Shown here: piece by piece, positions 62,334 through 64,000 of the stretch
Layout of the letters: each line of letters opens with the position of its first letter
Numbering within the stretch: position 1 is the stretch's first letter
Source: Garcia nutans
Lineage: Eukaryota > Streptophyta > Magnoliopsida > Malpighiales > Euphorbiaceae
Direction of reading: 5' to 3'
Length of the DNA stretch: 64,000 bases
NCBI GenBank assembly: GCA_947685225.1
Contig: CANTUV010000026.1
Span: 57,001,501 to 57,065,500, forward strand
Made by a program: the position numbers and the translations under genes
The notes under the pieces: model-generated
The model's input: only the letters and a program-made list of their open reading frames with translations
What the model was told of the DNA's origin: nothing
Database searches by the model: none

Positions 62334-62502
62334 AAAATCAAGAGAAGAGAAAAGAACATGATCGCCATTTTGCAGGGACCCAGCAGCAGTACAAAACAGT
62401 AAATTCGATCTAACCCTATAAAATTCCAACTTTACCCCTAAAACCGGCAACAGAAGGTTACCTTCCTCGGAAAACCGGCTCTATAGCTCTTTACCCAGTC
62501 GT

Positions 62503-62513
62503 CTATATAAATA
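62503..62513 (+). promoter_or_regulatory. TATA box of the TBP gene
   Basis: CTATATAAATAG is a strong plant TATA box, placed in GC-richer DNA 470 bp upstream of the TBP start codon. A transcription start would be expected roughly 30 bp downstream, near 62535-62545, leaving a leader of about 430 bp that may or may not contain an intron. Confidence 0.6.
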
Positions 62514-62977
62514 GCCAGATGAAGGGTACAAGAAGCCCTTAACGTTTCACCAACCGTACTCTCCTTATATGTTTTTTTGTCTGTGCCTCTCTCTCATAAT
62601 CGGATATCAAAGGAAACAAACCTTAAGCGCAACACCTTCAAGTCCCCCCTATCCTCTCTTATATATCTTCTCTCTTAAATCAAAACCTATAAAAGAAACT
62701 TCTTTTCGAAATCTTCCCTCGAATTTTTCCCTCTAATTTGTATCCTAACAATAAAATTTTTGCTTTTTTTTTTTTTCAATTTTGATCGCGAAACTAATAA
62801 CCCTAGATTTTTTGTAATTGGTCAAAGACAGTAAATTTTTGTGTATAGGTCTGAGTTTTATAGATCGGTTTAGTTTAAAGAGAACCCAAATTGTTTAAAT
62901 CTTAAAAAGATAAATCAGATTGAATTAGGGTTGGATTAGGATTATAATTGGGGTGGTGAGGAACATATTAAAAGGAA

Positions 62978-63057
62978 ATGGCAGATCAAGGAGGCTTGGA
63001 AGGTAGCCAGCCTGTGGATCTTTCCAAGCACCCTTCTGGCATTGTTCCTACTCTTCA
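62978..63057 (+). CDS. TBP: TATA-box-binding protein, first coding exon (gene continues beyond window)
   Basis: The exon encodes MADQGGLEGSQPVDLSKHPS followed by GIVPTL and the first two bases of the next codon, then a GTAAGT donor at 63058. This matches the variable N-terminus and the first conserved residues of plant TBP (which continues into the DNA-binding saddle). TBP is the core promoter recognition subunit of TFIID and shared by all three RNA polymerases in the nucleus. Only about 26 of 200 residues are in the window. The remainder of the window is intron. Confidence 0.9.
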
Positions 63058-64000
63058 GTAAGTTTCTCTCGTAATCCCCATGTTCCATCTTTGTATTTAT
63101 TTTCTGTTCATTTACCTGTGTAAAATGCCCATGGAATCTGATTGATGAGAATTTTGTGGGTTCGTATCGAGCTACTTTGATTGATTTGTGAGGATGTTCA
63201 ATTATTGTTCAATTATTGGAGTTCGTCTGTTCGATTTTTTCGGAGGGGGGTGTTTGGGCTTCTGTGGGCATGTGCTGATGTTTTAGGTTGATAATTGTAA
63301 AGGAAATTTGGTTTTCATGGGTAATTCTTAGTCGCATAACAGATCACTTGCTACATCTTTTCTAACTTTTCTTTTCCTGATTAATTATATAAATTTTTAA
63401 TCGTCTAGGTGGGCTTCTTGATTTATTGAGTCAGGAGTTTCTGGAGATGCTGATGATTTGGTGATTTCACAAAAAGAAAAAGAGAGGGAGAGAGAGAGAG
63501 AGAGAGAGAAAGTGGCTTTTACTTGTTATCATAATGTAACGAGCCTGTTGGTTGTAAAATGTCAAACATAACAGTTTCGTTATGATCTAGCGTGTATAGA
63601 GCGCTTAGATGTTGTTAATTAACATTTTTTTTAGATTTTGTTAATTACTATTTTTTTTTGTATCCGAAGGCAAGTAATTGTATGACTATCTTGATGTTAA
63701 AGTTATATAACTTCAACGAATATTTAGGTTTCAATGGGCTATCCAATATAGTGCCAGTGTTATTTGTCTAAAATTCTTCGAAAATGAAGCTAGGAAACAA
63801 TATTGCATTCAGTGATTTTTCAGATTTCTTAATCAATGGAGAAAACAAGCTTGATTAATTGTTGACTTCTATCTATGACCAGTTTTGCTTATCAAAATTG
63901 AAGCGTAGTTCTGGCACTTTGTGTTCCCTGAACAAATATCGTTGTATCATTATTTTCATTTGATGACTCACTGGAATGTTCTTTTGGTCTTTATATCATT
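63058..64000 (+). other. First intron of TBP, truncated by the window end
   Basis: The donor is at 63058. It holds a GA microsatellite at about 63485-63509. The acceptor and exon 2 are not in the window. Confidence 0.7.

Noticed and set aside
1..64000. tRNA, rRNA, CRISPR, phage or bacterial defence genes
   Set aside because: No cloverleaf with a GGTTCGAATCC-type loop, no regularly spaced repeats, and no such protein families were seen by eye on either strand; a tRNAscan run would be decisive.

Overview
The window is nuclear DNA from a flowering plant, probably a eudicot. The evidence is AT-rich spacers, GT-AG introns of 80 to 2800 bp, and genes typical of land plants: a DYW pentatricopeptide protein, chloroplast NDH subunits, MUT9-like kinase and a plant KASH protein. 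There are no operons, CRISPR arrays or phage genes. The protein sequences feel rosid-like, possibly Malpighiales, but I cannot prove a species.

Layout: a small membrane protein (94-485, -); glutamate dehydrogenase (7066-9390, +, with a long intron in its 5' UTR); GAR1 of H/ACA snoRNPs (10310-12122, -); MUT9-like/CK1-type kinase (13198-19821, -); an AT-rich gap with a dead LINE 3' end and a hAT-like MITE; a 4.6-kb L1-type LINE with a perfect 12-bp target-site duplication (25914-30573); then a run of damaged genes from 30.6 to 42.8 kb: a GalT/ADP-glucose phosphorylase-like gene with a frameshift and a stop, a YTH (ECT) m6A-reader relic, the last two exons of CCT8, PNSB2 split by a hAT-like MITE, and an N-terminally truncated PNSB1 copy. 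An apparently healthy nuclear-envelope KASH protein (SINE family, 43276-45653, -) and an ING-type PHD protein (49558-52734, -) follow. The ING gene lacks an AG at one acceptor. Next come a multiply frameshifted DYW PPR pseudogene (53947-57160, +), a short-chain dehydrogenase with a 337-bp insertion in its coding exon (58358-59514, +), a second SDR relic (60729-61150, +), and the promoter and first exon of the TATA-binding protein gene (62978 to beyond 63057, +).

As I recall the Arabidopsis map, gene order matches two duplicated blocks interleaved: At5g18170-At5g18210 (GDH1, GAR1, MLK1, GalT-like, SDR) and At3g03910-At3g03980 (GDH3, GAR1, MLK2, ECT1, CCT8, SINE2, SDR). SINE next to ING matches At1g54385/At1g54390. 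The window therefore looks like one descendant of an ancestral block in which some members have been dying. I see no new defence system or pathway. The most interesting points are the cluster of decaying genes, two transposon-like insertions inside coding exons that could conceivably be spliced out in frame, the non-AG acceptor of ING, and well-delimited MITEs with scorable target-site duplications.
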